Part shown: positions 8,887-16,841 of the stretch, one piece after another
How the letters are laid out: every line of letters starts with the position of its first letter
Position numbering within the stretch: position 1 is the first letter of the stretch
Assembly (NCBI GenBank): GCA_030526155.1
Contig: JAUNDI010000010.1
Location: 1-58,331 of the forward strand
DNA length: 58,331 bases
Source of the DNA: Bacteroidia bacterium
Lineage (GTDB): Bacteria; Bacteroidota; Bacteroidia; Bacteroidales; Marinilabiliaceae
Direction: 5' to 3'
Made by a program: the position numbers and the translations under genes
The notes under the pieces: model-generated
What the model saw: only the letters and a program-made list of their open reading frames with translations
Databases searched by the model: none
Told to the model about the DNA's origin: nothing

Positions 8887-9081
8887 ATGAAGCGTTGCAT
8901 AAAGATTATAACAATTATAGTGGGCACGGTGGCAGTAATGTCATCGTGCGCATCTACATATAAGCCATCTGCAAAGTATAAGCCAAAGTGGCGGTGCAGT
9001 GTAGATGAGCAGAGAGGAGATGTTATGATTGTGAAGTTGGATGAAACTTCTTATAATGCAATTGAATTGGCAAGAAAATAG
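8887..9081 (+). CDS. small lipoprotein of unknown function
   Basis: The 64-aa product starts with a basic n-region and hydrophobic stretch (MKRCIKIITIIVGTVAVM) followed by the lipobox MSSC, so a mature lipopeptide of about 43 residues is expected. The mature part is polar and ends near LARK. No domain is recognised. It sits between thrC and the SlyD-type gene, 17 bases after thrC, with its own promoter whose start point coincides with the ATG. This implies a leaderless or nearly leaderless message. The strong lipobox and promoter make it a real gene despite its size. Confidence 0.75.
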   Translation: MKRCIKIITIIVGTVAVMSSCASTYKPSAKYKPKWRCSVDEQRGDVMIVKLDETSYNAIELARK

Positions 9082-9105
9082 AGTATTTACCATAAAACAT
9101 AACAG

Positions 9106-9678
9106 ATGAATATAGAAAAGAACGCCTTCGTATCGTTGGCATATACATTACGCACAGATGGTGCTGAGGGACCAATAGTAGAGCAGACAACAGAAGAGAC
9201 ACCACTTAGATTTGTATTTGGTGCTGGTCAGATGCTTGAGATGTTTGAGAAGCATATTGACGGTTTGGCTGTAGGAGAGAAGTTTTCATTTACTCTTACA
9301 CCTGAAGAGGCTTATGGAGAGAGAGAAGAGGAGGCTGTAGTAGACCTTCCAAAGAGCATCTTTATGATTAATGGCGAGATGAGAGATGATCTTCTTGTGC
9401 CAGGTGCTCATATTCCAATGATGTCAGAAGGTGGCCAGCGTCTAGATGGTATAGTATTAGCTGTTGAGCAAGATACAGTAAAGATGGACTTCAATCACCC
9501 TATGGCAGGTGAGACACTCACATTTGAGGGTCATATTATTGAGGTAAGAGAGGCTACAGCAGAAGAGCTAATAGGTCCACAAGGTTGCGGCGGTGGCTGT
9601 GGCGGCTGCGGAGGCGGTTGTCATGGTGGTAGCTGTGGCGACGGCGAGGATAGCGGTTGCTGTGGCGGTTGTCATTAA
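9106..9678 (+). CDS. slyD: SlyD-type FKBP peptidyl-prolyl isomerase
   Basis: This is an FKBP-type prolyl isomerase and chaperone with an inserted flap domain, as in SlyD. Residues 1-60 and about 125-150 form the FKBP core (AYTLRT, GAGQMLEMFEKHIDGLAVGEK, FTLTPEEAYGERE), with the flap in between (IFMINGEMRDDLL to HPMAGETLTFEGHI). The last 30 residues are almost only Gly, Cys and His in CGG or CGGC runs, a metal-binding tail like the nickel tail of enterobacterial SlyD. The total is 190 aa. It starts 24 bases after the small lipoprotein gene and is followed 18 bases later by aroC, so it is probably co-transcribed. Cytosolic. Confidence 0.9.
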   Translation: MNIEKNAFVSLAYTLRTDGAEGPIVEQTTEETPLRFVFGAGQMLEMFEKHIDGLAVGEKFSFTLTPEEAYGEREEEAVVDLPKSIFMINGEMRDDLLVPGAHIPMMSEGGQRLDGIVLAVEQDTVKMDFNHPMAGETLTFEGHIIEVREATAEELIGPQGCGGGCGGCGGGCHGGSCGDGEDSGCCGGCH

Positions 9679-9696
9679 TATTTAAGATTAGGAAAA

Positions 9697-10776
9697 TTGG
9701 CAGGAAATATATTTGGACGGATATTTCGTCTAACGACATTTGGGGAATCTCATGGTGCGGCAGTAGGCGGCATTGTGGATGGTATGCCTAGTGGGGTAGA
9801 GGTAGATATTGAGTTTATACAGAGAGAGCTTAATAGACGTCGCCCTGGACAGAGTAAGATTACGACACCTAGAGATGAGAAAGACCAAGTGAGGATACTT
9901 TCTGGTGTTATGAACGGCTTGTCGACCGGTACACCATTAGCCTTTGAGGTGTTGAATGAGAATCAGCACTCCAACGACTATGCAAATATCGTAGATACCT
10001 TCCGTCCTTCCCATGCTGATTATACCTATACAGAGAAATATGGTTTAAGAGACCACAGAGGAGGAGGACGTAGCTCGGCACGTGAGACAATCTCTCGTGT
10101 TGTAGCTGGTGCTCTAGCGAAGTTGGTATTGAGACATTATGGTGTGACGGTAGAGGCTTATACTAGTCAGATAGGCGGTATAAAGCTATCGGGTACGTAT
10201 CAAGATTATGATATAGCTAAAGCAGAAGATAATATTGTAAGATGTCCTGATGCTAATGTAGCAGAGAAGATGATATCCTTGATAGATGAAGTGCGTATGC
10301 AGCGAGATTCTATTGGAGGAGTTATTACTTGTGTGGTAAAAGGTATGCCGGTAGGTGCAGGAGACCCATGCTTTGACAAGCTACAAGCCATGTTAGGTCA
10401 TGCTATGATGAGCATCAACGCCGTTAAAGGCTTTGAGTATGGCTCAGGCTTTGATGGGGTAGAGATGCGAGGCTCACAGCATAATGACATCTTCTATATG
10501 GAAGGCGACAGAGTGAGGACACGCACTAATTATAGTGGCGGTATTCAAGGCGGCATTTCCAATGGAGAGGATATTTATATGAGGGTAGCCTTTAAGCCAA
10601 CAGCTACTATACTTGTGTCGCAGCATACGGTAAATGCCAAACATGAGGAGGTAGAGACAGAAGTTAAGGGGCGACATGACCCATGTGTAGTGCCTAGAGC
10701 TGTACCTATTGTGGAGGCAATGGCCGCCATTACGGTATTGGATGCCATATTGATTAATAAAAGTGTGAGGGTGTAG
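9697..10776 (+). CDS. aroC: chorismate synthase
   Basis: AroC eliminates phosphate from EPSP to give chorismate using reduced FMN, the last step of the common aromatic pathway. The 359-aa protein has the family signatures [19 protein letters not shown] near residue 13, [18 protein letters not shown] near 128, and the C-terminal [19 protein letters not shown]. The start codon is TTG at 9697, supported by the [12 protein letters not shown]-terminus common to the family and an AGGA-like stretch just upstream (9689-9694). It ends the run that begins with the small lipoprotein. FMN reductase partners are not seen nearby. Cytosolic. Confidence 0.96.
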   Translation: MAGNIFGRIFRLTTFGESHGAAVGGIVDGMPSGVEVDIEFIQRELNRRRPGQSKITTPRDEKDQVRILSGVMNGLSTGTPLAFEVLNENQHSNDYANIVDTFRPSHADYTYTEKYGLRDHRGGGRSSARETISRVVAGALAKLVLRHYGVTVEAYTSQIGGIKLSGTYQDYDIAKAEDNIVRCPDANVAEKMISLIDEVRMQRDSIGGVITCVVKGMPVGAGDPCFDKLQAMLGHAMMSINAVKGFEYGSGFDGVEMRGSQHNDIFYMEGDRVRTRTNYSGGIQGGISNGEDIYMRVAFKPTATILVSQHTVNAKHEEVETEVKGRHDPCVVPRAVPIVEAMAAITVLDAILINKSVRV

Positions 10777-10883
10777 AGAAAAAAGTTGATTTATTTTGCA
10801 TGCGCCTATGCGGTGATAATTAAGTAGTTAGCTTGATTTCGTGCAGGATGGACGAAAAAAATCAAAAAAAATCGCACTTAGCT

Positions 10884-10914
10884 ATTGCAGAATTAAATAT
10901 TAGTCGTACCTTTG
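10884..10914 (+). promoter_or_regulatory. promoter of the tRNA-Arg gene
   Basis: TTG at 10885-10887, 19 bases, then TACCTTTG at 10907-10914. Transcription would start near 10921, about 14 bases before the tRNA 5' end at 10935. Confidence 0.6.
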
Positions 10915-10934
10915 CATCGTCAAACGACAAAGAT

Positions 10935-11007
10935 GATACCGTAGCACAATGGATAATGCCTCTGGTTACGGCCCAGAAGATTGGGAGTTCGACCCTCTCC
11001 GGTATCA
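10935..11007 (+). tRNA. tRNA-Arg (anticodon ACG)
   Basis: A full 73-base cloverleaf can be folded by eye. The acceptor GATACCG pairs with CGGTATC, the anticodon stem TCTGG pairs with CCAGA around the loop TTACGGC, and the T-arm has GGGAG and CTCTC around TTCGACC; the discriminator base is A. The loop gives anticodon ACG, read as inosine after deamination, for CGN arginine codons. CCA is not encoded. The gene has its own promoter and is followed 7 bases later by a strong terminator, so it is a monocistronic tRNA. A short open frame crossing it is spurious. Confidence 0.95.
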
Positions 11008-11014
11008 CACAAAG

Positions 11015-11048
11015 GTCCTGATAAGTGAATAACTTGTCGGGACTTTTT
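11015..11048 (+). terminator. Rho-independent terminator of tRNA-Arg
   Basis: GTCCTGATAAGT pairs with ACTTGTCGGGAC (12 bp, two G-T pairs) around a 5-base loop, followed by TTTTT. Confidence 0.9.
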
Positions 11049-11139
11049 GTTGTTGATGGTATGAGGTGTTGAGGGGTGTTGTTTGGATATAATGAAATAG
11101 GAAAGGAAAAGTATGATTGTGGGAGAGGATATGGGTAGC

Positions 11140-11183
11140 GTCTGTATAGAGCGAGGTTAGAGCGAGGTTATAGGGAGTGTTGA
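11140..11183. repeat. 11-bp unit array, locus B
   Basis: Units GTCTGTATAGA, then GCGAGGTTAGA, then GCGAGGTTATA, then a weaker GGGAGTGTTGA, each exactly 11 bases. They lie in the 240-base gap between the tRNA terminator and the NlpC/P60 gene, which holds no other gene. Locus I near the right end carries close relatives of the same units in the opposite orientation. Confidence 0.6.
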
Positions 11184-11288
11184 GGGGAGAAAATTGAAAT
11201 ATTTGTTTTGGAGAGGGGGTGGGGAGCAGTGAAATAATGCTGAACTATATTTGTGAATTGGCGTATTATGTGAGAAAGATAATTTTTG

Positions 11289-11915
11289 ATGAGACACATT
11301 ATATATATAGTACTTTGTGTAGGGGTGTTGGCTTTTTCTTCTTGTAGTTCTAGTAAGAAATCTGCAGGGAAGACAAAGACCGTATCTGTTAGTCAGCTTA
11401 AGGGGGCTAAGAGTACATCTAGTGGTAGTAAGTCGACTAGTTCGGCGAAGAATACCGATTCTAATAAGCCAACTATAGGGAAGATGGATGCTGCTACCGC
11501 TTCGAAGAAATTGGGAGTTAAGGTAACATCCTCTGATAATCAGAAATTGTATTTTACGGCAGCGTCGTGGATTGGGACACCATATAAATATGGAGGGTTG
11601 ACCAGGGGTGGCGTTGATTGTTCTGGGTTTACATATACCATATATAAAGAGGTCTTTGGTAAGACATTGGCTAGGCAATCGAAAGATATGCTGACTACCA
11701 ACTGTAAAAAGACCGATAAAAAGAACTTGAAAGAGGGCGATTTGGTATTTTTTAGGACAGATGGGAAGAGGTCCTCTGAGCCAAACCATGTAGGTGTATA
11801 TTTGAAAGAGGGGAAATTTATACACGCCTCGTCGTCCAAAGGTGTAGTAGTTTCTGATTTGGCGACAGATTACTATATTAAGACCTATATATCTGGCGGT
11901 AAAGTTGTGAAATAA
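11289..11915 (+). CDS. NlpC/P60 family peptidoglycan endopeptidase lipoprotein
   Basis: This is a predicted cell-wall gamma-D-glutamyl-diaminopimelate-type endopeptidase anchored as a lipoprotein. ATG 11289 gives 208 aa; a TTG one codon earlier is less likely. The signal peptide ends in the lipobox FSSC (Cys19), followed by a Ser/Lys/Thr-rich linker to about residue 65. The NlpC/P60 domain fills the rest: catalytic Cys111 in GGVDCSGF, His167 in EPNHVGVYL and the third polar residue His179 in FIHAS. It stands alone between the tRNA and clpB. The first of two palindromes upstream of clpB begins at the base after its stop codon. Confidence 0.9.
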   Translation: MRHIIYIVLCVGVLAFSSCSSSKKSAGKTKTVSVSQLKGAKSTSSGSKSTSSAKNTDSNKPTIGKMDAATASKKLGVKVTSSDNQKLYFTAASWIGTPYKYGGLTRGGVDCSGFTYTIYKEVFGKTLARQSKDMLTTNCKKTDKKNLKEGDLVFFRTDGKRSSEPNHVGVYLKEGKFIHASSSKGVVVSDLATDYYIKTYISGGKVVK

Positions 11916-11928
11916 TGTCATAATGGCA
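11916..11928. promoter_or_regulatory. palindromic site 1 upstream of clpB
   Basis: TGTCA-TAA-TGGCA is an imperfect palindrome of the form TGYCA-N3-TGRCA, starting directly after the NlpC/P60 stop codon. A second copy lies exactly 42 bases downstream, centre to centre, about four helical turns. This arrangement suggests an operator for a dimeric regulator. It is not the CIRCE element of HrcA. Confidence 0.5.
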
Positions 11929-11957
11929 GAAGTTTTCTGTGTTTTGATTGTATTTTA

Positions 11958-11970
11958 TGCCAAAATGACA
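11958..11970. promoter_or_regulatory. palindromic site 2 upstream of clpB
   Basis: TGCCA-AAA-TGACA, the same TGYCA-N3-TGRCA form as site 1. Read together, the two sites also form a larger inverted repeat, since site 2 reversed resembles site 1. It ends 67 bases before the clpB ATG. Confidence 0.5.
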
Positions 11971-12037
11971 TAAAGTCTACTTTGGTACGCTTGTTGGATA
12001 TCCTCTGTATGTAAACAAAACAATGGAGGATTAGAAG

Positions 12038-14182
12038 ATGGAAAGAAACAACAACAATGAATCGTTTATTTCGAGATATGCTATTAATCTCAATGAGCGT
12101 GCAAAGCAAGGAAAGTTGGATCCAGTTATTGGACGAGACGAAGAGATAAGACGAGTATTGCAGATACTCAGTCGTAGAACGAAGAATAATCCTATTCTTA
12201 TTGGTGAGCCAGGTGTTGGTAAGACAGCTATAGCGGAGGGGTTGGCGCATCGTATTATTAGAGGAGATGTTCCTGAGAATCTAAAAGACAAACAGATATA
12301 CTCCTTGGATATGGGAGCCTTGATAGCAGGCGCTAAGTATCAAGGAGAGTTTGAGGAGCGACTAAAAGGTGTGGTAAAAGAGGTAGTAACATCTGATGGC
12401 AAGATAGTACTATTTATCGATGAGATACACACCTTGGTAGGAGCGGGACAGACCTCGGGTGCTATGGATGCCGCCAATATATTGAAGCCAGCGCTAGCAA
12501 GAGGTGAGTTGAGAGCTATAGGAGCCACTACATTGGACGAGTATCAGAAATACTTTGAGAAAGATAAAGCCCTAGAGCGAAGATTCCAGACTGTAATAGT
12601 AGATGAGCCAACGGTAGATGATGCGATATCCATACTTAGAGGATTGAAAGAGAAGTATGAGACGCACCACAAAGTGAGGATTAAAGACGAGGCTATAATA
12701 GCCGCTGTTACCCTTTCGCATAGGTATATATCTCAGAGATTCTTGCCAGATAAAGCTATTGACCTAGTAGATGAGGCCGCTGCCCATTTGCGTATGGAGA
12801 TGAACTCTGTACCAGAAGAGATAGATGACTTGGATAGAAAGTTGAAGCAGCTAGAGATAGAGAGGGAGGCCATAAGACGAGAGGGAGATAAGGCGAAACT
12901 AGCAGAGCTCGATAAGTCTATTGATGCTGTTAAGCAAGAAAATAAAGAGCTACGTGCGAAGTGGAATGTGCAGAAGAATATTGTAGAGGCCATTCAGCAA
13001 GAGAAAGCCAATATAGAGAAGTTGAAATTTGAGGCAGACTCAGCCGAGAGAGAAGGTAACTATCAGAGGGTAGCCGAGATAAGGTACGGCAGACTTGTTG
13101 AGTCGCAGAAGCACATAGAGATGCTTAACGGTCAGCTTAAAGACGCACAAGCCAATGGCGCTATTATTAAAGAGGAGATAGACTCTGATGATATTGCAGA
13201 GGTAGTTAGCCGTTGGACCGGCATCCCAGTAAACAAGATGATGGAGAGCGAGAGAAGTAAGCTTTTGCATCTTGAGGAGGAGCTACACAAGAGGGTAGTA
13301 GGACAAGACGAGGCTATACGAGCAGTAGCAGATGCGGTGAGAAGGTCGAGAGCCGGATTGCAAGATTCGCGTAGGCCAATTGGCTCATTTATCTTTATAG
13401 GTACGACGGGAGTAGGAAAGACCGAGCTAGCCAAGGCGTTGGCAGAATTCCTATTTGACGATGAGCAGCAGATAACCCGTATCGATATGAGTGAGTACCA
13501 AGAGAAGCATAGTGTCTCTAGGCTTATTGGAGCGCCTCCGGGCTATGTAGGATACGATGAAGGAGGTCAGCTCACAGAAGCCGTACGTCGTAAGCCATAT
13601 TCGGTAGTCTTGCTAGATGAGATAGAGAAGGCACACCCAGACGTCTTTAATATACTACTTCAGGTACTAGACGATGGAAGGTTGACAGATAATAAAGGTC
13701 GTACAGTAGACTTTAAGAATACGATTATTATTATGACATCAAACCTTGGATCGCACCTTATACAAGAAGAGTTTGAGAAGACAGGTAATGTCATTACATC
13801 AGAACTTATCGATGTATGTAGGAAAAATGTGATGGCGCTATTGCGTCAGACCATTAGGCCAGAGCTATTGAATAGACTAGACGAGGTAGTAACATTTACT
13901 CCACTAGGCAAAGATAAGATTAGAGAGATTGTGGCATTGCAATTTGAATCGGTAAGACGTATGCTGATGACCAATGGAGTAGATTTGGAGATTACTTCAG
14001 AAGCTATAGATTGGCTTGCCGATGTAGGATTTGATGCTATGTACGGAGCTAGACCAGTGAAGAGGGCGTTGCAGACCTACGTGCTTAATGATTTGTCTAA
14101 ACATATTCTTGCAGGCGATATAGATAAGGATAAGAAGATGACGATAAAAGTTGACGATGGTAAGTTGGTATTTAGTAACTAG
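12038..14182 (+). CDS. clpB: ClpB-type AAA+ disaggregase lacking the N-terminal domain
   Basis: ClpB is the Hsp100 disaggregase that works with DnaK to pull apart protein aggregates. This copy is 714 aa rather than the usual 860 or so, because the N-terminal substrate-binding domain of about 150 residues is missing. The protein opens with a short polar [10 protein letters not shown] and goes straight into the linker and first AAA+ domain: Walker A GEPGVGKT (56-63) and Walker B FIDE (126-129). The coiled-coil middle domain is present (about 255-375). The second AAA+ domain has GTTGVGKT (455-462) and LLDE (525-528). An in-frame TAG at 12032-12034, two codons before the ATG, rules out an upstream extension. 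A strong GGAGGA at 12025-12030 marks the start, unusual in this genome. Two palindromes upstream hint at stress control. Confidence 0.9.
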   Translation: MERNNNNESFISRYAINLNERAKQGKLDPVIGRDEEIRRVLQILSRRTKNNPILIGEPGVGKTAIAEGLAHRIIRGDVPENLKDKQIYSLDMGALIAGAKYQGEFEERLKGVVKEVVTSDGKIVLFIDEIHTLVGAGQTSGAMDAANILKPALARGELRAIGATTLDEYQKYFEKDKALERRFQTVIVDEPTVDDAISILRGLKEKYETHHKVRIKDEAIIAAVTLSHRYISQRFLPDKAIDLVDEAAAHLRMEMNSVPEEIDDLDRKLKQLEIEREAIRREGDKAKLAELDKSIDAVKQENKELRAKWNVQKNIVEAIQQEKANIEKLKFEADSAEREGNYQRVAEIRYGRLVESQKHIEMLNGQLKDAQANGAIIKEEIDSDDIAEVVSRWTGIPVNKMMESERSKLLHLEEELHKRVVGQDEAIRAVADAVRRSRAGLQDSRRPIGSFIFIGTTGVGKTELAKALAEFLFDDEQQITRIDMSEYQEKHSVSRLIGAPPGYVGYDEGGQLTEAVRRKPYSVVLLDEIEKAHPDVFNILLQVLDDGRLTDNKGRTVDFKNTIIIMTSNLGSHLIQEEFEKTGNVITSELIDVCRKNVMALLRQTIRPELLNRLDEVVTFTPLGKDKIREIVALQFESVRRMLMTNGVDLEITSEAIDWLADVGFDAMYGARPVKRALQTYVLNDLSKHILAGDIDKDKKMTIKVDDGKLVFSN

Positions 14183-14189
14183 TAAGTCA

Positions 14190-14221
14190 TTTGGCCAATT
14201 CGACTAAAATATATACTTTTG
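14190..14221 (+). promoter_or_regulatory. promoter of the DUF445 gene
   Basis: TTTG at 14190-14193, N20, then TACTTTTG at 14214-14221, a full match to the consensus. It begins 8 bases after clpB ends. The predicted start near 14228 gives a 5' leader of about 100 bases that contains the 11-bp array at 14235-14289. Confidence 0.65.
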
Positions 14222-14234
14222 CCACGATTTTGGG

Positions 14235-14289
14235 ATAAGGTATTCTATAGGTGCTCTTTGGGTGTTCTATGGGTGCAGCCCGAGAGTAG
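14235..14289. repeat. 11-bp unit array, locus C
   Basis: Five contiguous 11-base units occupy 14235-14289, oriented opposite to loci D, G and J. Examples are TATAGGTGCTC, then TTTGGGTGTTC, then TATGGGTGCAG. Read on the minus strand they become CTGCACCCATA and GAGCACCTATA, nearly identical to units at loci J and G. The array sits between the predicted transcription start and the ATG of the DUF445 gene. Confidence 0.65.
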
Positions 14290-14329
14290 AGAGGATATAG
14301 AAATACATATACAATAGATATACAACTTT

Positions 14330-15232
14330 ATGTTTGCAGTAAGTGTAATCGTAGCAGTATTGGTAGGAGCGTTTATTGGTTGGATTACAAACCATGTAGC
14401 TATTAAGATGCTCTTCCGCCCATTGACGGCAAAGTATATATTTGGAATTCGAATTCCAGGAACTCCAGGTGTGATACCTCGCAATAGAGTAGAGCTTGCA
14501 CAGGGAATGGCGAATATTGTAGCGCATAAGCTACTTACGCCAGATACATTAGGTAAGCGCCTTTTGAGTGAGGAGATGGTAACAAAGATAGAGGGCTTTA
14601 TAAATACACATGTAAAGCGACTCTACCAAAAGAACCCTACGCTCGGTGAGTTTATCCAGAGTATCTTTGGTCAGCAAGCCCTTTCTGAGGTGGGTGCCTT
14701 TTTGAAAGACGACCTTACGGGAGTAGTCTCTGCGAAGTTGTCAGATCCTGAGATGGCAAAGACCTTGACCGTAAAGATTATAGAGCAGGTAAAGTCGAAG
14801 ATTGACAATCCGCTAATCTCAATGGCAATACCTATGTTCCAAGGGACATTGGAGTCGAGTGTATCTCAATTCTTATCACAGCAAGGAACTCCACTTGTGA
14901 TGTCACTAGCTACAGAGCAAGGTCACCGCTTCTTAGATATGAAGATGGCCGACGTGATAGACAAGTATAAGTCGCAAGTTGAGAACCTCATAGAGGGTAT
15001 GGTTGAGGTATATCGTAAGATAGTAAGAGAGCAACTTCCACGCATGCTTAGCAATCTAGATATTAGCTCTATGGTTAGAAATGAGGTTGAGAATATGGAT
15101 GTTATGCGCCTTGAGGAGATAGTACTTGAGGTAATGCGCAAGCATTTGAACTTCATTGAGTATGTAGGAGCTGCTTTAGGAGCTATATTGGGACTTATAA
15201 ATGTCTTAGTAGGGCAGTTGATTCAGATGTAA
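14330..15232 (+). CDS. DUF445 family membrane protein
   Basis: The 300-aa protein matches the DUF445 (YheB-like) family of uncharacterised envelope proteins. It has one transmembrane segment at the N-terminus (VSVIVAVLVGAFIGWI) and one at the C-terminus (about 275-298, with GAALGAILGLINVLVGQL). The family motif TNHVAIKMLFRPL near residue 21 and GTPGVIPRNR near 43 are present. The middle is a long helical region, probably forming an elongated coiled structure on one side of the membrane. It has its own promoter, so it is not an obligate partner of clpB. Function is unknown; no enzymatic motif is seen. Confidence 0.85.
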   Translation: MFAVSVIVAVLVGAFIGWITNHVAIKMLFRPLTAKYIFGIRIPGTPGVIPRNRVELAQGMANIVAHKLLTPDTLGKRLLSEEMVTKIEGFINTHVKRLYQKNPTLGEFIQSIFGQQALSEVGAFLKDDLTGVVSAKLSDPEMAKTLTVKIIEQVKSKIDNPLISMAIPMFQGTLESSVSQFLSQQGTPLVMSLATEQGHRFLDMKMADVIDKYKSQVENLIEGMVEVYRKIVREQLPRMLSNLDISSMVRNEVENMDVMRLEEIVLEVMRKHLNFIEYVGAALGAILGLINVLVGQLIQM

Positions 15233-15238
15233 TAGATA

Positions 15239-15265
15239 TGATTGCGCCTTAAGGGGTGCAATTAT
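15239..15265 (+). terminator. hairpin after the DUF445 gene
   Basis: ATTGCGCC, loop TTAA, then a near-complementary GGTGCAAT arm and an AT-rich tail. It is weaker than the next hairpin at 15290 and probably acts together with it. Confidence 0.5.
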
Positions 15266-15289
15266 ATTGGCTATAAGTATTTTTAACAT

Positions 15290-15327
15290 AGCCCAATGCA
15301 TATAATTATGTGTTGGGCTTTGTTATT
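15290..15327 (+). terminator. Rho-independent terminator before rplS
   Basis: AGCCCAA and TTGGGCT enclose an extended inner stem CATA/TATG with a TAAT loop, followed by a T-rich tail. Its 3' arm overlaps the -33 box of the rplS promoter, so terminator and promoter are packed into one short segment. Confidence 0.75.
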
Positions 15328-15349
15328 TAAGAAGAAAGGTGTACTTTTG
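15319..15349 (+). promoter_or_regulatory. rplS promoter
   Basis: TTTG at 15319-15322, N19, then TACTTTTG at 15342-15349, a perfect consensus match. Transcription should start near 15356, giving a leader of about 78 bases before rplS. Confidence 0.75.
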
Positions 15350-15355
15350 TGCTCG

Positions 15356-15433
15356 AATTGCGCAGTCTCTGGCCGAACGTAGGGGTCGGTGAATACTGCG
15401 TGATATGTTAAACATTTAATTATTGAATCTAAA
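15356..15433 (+). ncRNA. candidate structured leader of rplS (L19 autoregulatory leader)
   Basis: The predicted 5' leader folds into an outer stem CGCAGT (15361-15366) with ACTGCG (15395-15400). It has an asymmetric internal loop and an inner stem GCCG (15372-15375) with CGGT (15387-15390), closing a loop of 11 bases. Ribosomal protein leaders that bind their own protein are known in several phyla, and L19 leaders have been described. The fold here is by eye and covariation has not been tested. Confidence 0.45.
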
Positions 15434-15781
15434 ATGGATTTGATTAAGGTAGCTGAAGCAGCCTTCAAGTCGGGCATCGAGCTTCCAGCATTTAAGTCAG
15501 GCGATACAATCAGCGTATCGTACAAGATTGTCGAGGGTAACAAGGAGCGTATCCAGGTTTTCAAGGGCGTAGTTATCCAAATCAAGGGTGAGGGCGTTAA
15601 CAAGCGCTTCACAGTTCGTAAGATGTCTGGTAACGTTGGTGTAGAGCGTATCTTCCCAATGAACTCTCCATTCATCGAAAAGGTAGAGGTGAACCGTCTC
15701 GGTAAGGTTCGTCGTTCACGTCTATTCTATCTCCGTAGCCTCACAGGTAAGAAGGCTCGTATCAAGGAGAAGAGAGGATAA
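15434..15781 (+). CDS. rplS: 50S ribosomal protein L19
   Basis: L19 sits at the interface of the two ribosomal subunits. The 115-aa protein is full length, with the family core [30 protein letters not shown] and the C-terminal basic tail [25 protein letters not shown]. Codons are much richer in C-ending forms (ATC, TTC, AAC, CGT) than in neighbouring genes, as expected for a highly expressed gene. It is monocistronic, with its own consensus promoter, a structured leader and a terminator just behind it; rpsP, rimM and trmD, its partners in many bacteria, are absent here. Confidence 0.97.
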   Translation: MDLIKVAEAAFKSGIELPAFKSGDTISVSYKIVEGNKERIQVFKGVVIQIKGEGVNKRFTVRKMSGNVGVERIFPMNSPFIEKVEVNRLGKVRRSRLFYLRSLTGKKARIKEKRG

Positions 15782-15809
15782 TACGACAGACTTATCCGTC
15801 AAGAATCAA

Positions 15810-15849
15810 TGCTCTGGGTGTAATTTATTACGCTCGGAGTATTTTTTTT
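15810..15849 (+). terminator. Rho-independent terminator of rplS
   Basis: A 15-base arm starting at 15810 pairs, with a few G-T pairs, with ATTACGCTCGGAGTA (15827-15841), followed by a run of eight Ts. Confidence 0.8.
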
Positions 15850-15858
15850 GAGATTTTG

Positions 15859-15889
15859 TTTGGTAGAATAAAAAATGTATTTACCTTTG
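15859..15889 (+). promoter_or_regulatory. promoter of the ABC transporter operon
   Basis: TTTG at 15859-15862, N19, then TACCTTTG at 15882-15889, a perfect Bacteroidota promoter. The leader to the ATG at 15966 is about 70 bases. Confidence 0.7.
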
Positions 15890-15965
15890 CGGTGTACTAC
15901 TTAACTGATACACCATATTAAATGTATAAGATAAGTAGAAGTATAACCCTTAAAGTTGAGAAAAT

Positions 15966-16805
15966 ATGTTGACCGTAAACAATTTGACATTCTCATATGG
16001 TAAGAAGCCATTGTTTGAGAATCTTTCCCTTGAGGTACCTGAGGGAAGCATTTGTGGCTTGCTTGGTCTTAATGGTGCTGGTAAGTCGACGCTCCTCTAT
16101 CTAATGTCAGGATTGTTATTCCCATATTCAGGAGAGGTAACTTTTGATGGTGTAAATGTTTCTAAGCGTCTTCCATCTACCCTTGGTAATATGTTTATAG
16201 TACCAGAGGAGTTTGAGTTGCCAAGCATGACACTTGCCCAGTACATGAAGATAAATGCGCCTTTTTATCCAAAGTTTGACTCGGAGAAGCTACGTCGTTC
16301 ATTGGAGGCATTTGATATGAAGGTAATGGACGTTAATCTTCAGACATTATCTATGGGCCAGAAGAAGAAGGTATACCTTTCATTTGCTCTTGCTACAAAT
16401 GTTGACCTATTGATAATGGATGAGCCTACCAATGGTTTGGATATTCCAAGTAAGAGTCAGTTCCGTAAAGCTGTAGCACAGTCGATGACCGATACTCAGA
16501 CTATACTTATCTCTACACACCAGATAAGAGATATTGAGTCGATGCTTGATCATTTGATTATGCTAGATCAGAGTGAGGTGCTTTTGGATTGCAGGGTAGC
16601 AGATGTTACAGAGAAGTTGACATTTGCCAACTATCCAATGTCGCAGACACCAAAAGATGCGCTATTTACCCAGCCATCAGCTATCGGTTGTCAAGCTGTT
16701 ACAATTAAGAAGGATGACGAGGAGTCGGGAGAGATCAATGTAGAGATGCTCTTCAATGCAGCATTGGCACACAAGGATACTATCCGTTCGCTCTTTAGAA
16801 AGTAG
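15966..16805 (+). CDS. ABC transporter ATP-binding protein
   Basis: This is the ATPase of an ABC export-type system encoded with the next two membrane proteins. The 279-aa protein has Walker A GLNGAGKST (34-42), the signature LSMGQ (128-132) and Walker B LLIMDEP (148-154), then the D-loop GLD and the switch histidine in ISTHQ. The C-terminal 80 residues are a short extension without recognised domain. The family resembles ATPases paired with a YtrA-type GntR repressor, and such a regulator closes this operon. Substrate cannot be predicted; in other bacteria such systems respond to cell-wall-active compounds. Confidence 0.9.
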   Translation: MLTVNNLTFSYGKKPLFENLSLEVPEGSICGLLGLNGAGKSTLLYLMSGLLFPYSGEVTFDGVNVSKRLPSTLGNMFIVPEEFELPSMTLAQYMKINAPFYPKFDSEKLRRSLEAFDMKVMDVNLQTLSMGQKKKVYLSFALATNVDLLIMDEPTNGLDIPSKSQFRKAVAQSMTDTQTILISTHQIRDIESMLDHLIMLDQSEVLLDCRVADVTEKLTFANYPMSQTPKDALFTQPSAIGCQAVTIKKDDEESGEINVEMLFNAALAHKDTIRSLFRK

Positions 16806-16841
16806 GCCGCAAGGTTGAGTTTAATTTCAACTTTTACTATT

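Noticed and set aside
10833-11021. 62-codon open frame on the plus strand
   Set aside because: It runs straight through the tRNA-Arg gene and part of its terminator and its protein resembles nothing.
11157-11921. 254-codon minus-strand frame over the NlpC/P60 gene
   Set aside because: Its translation is rich in Arg, Ser, Pro and Tyr without a domain, and the plus-strand gene has an intact catalytic triad.
11916-11950. sigma-54 promoter (TGGCA near the clpB upstream palindrome)
   Set aside because: The GG and GC elements are not at the required 10-base spacing, and the TGGCA is explained as half of a palindrome.
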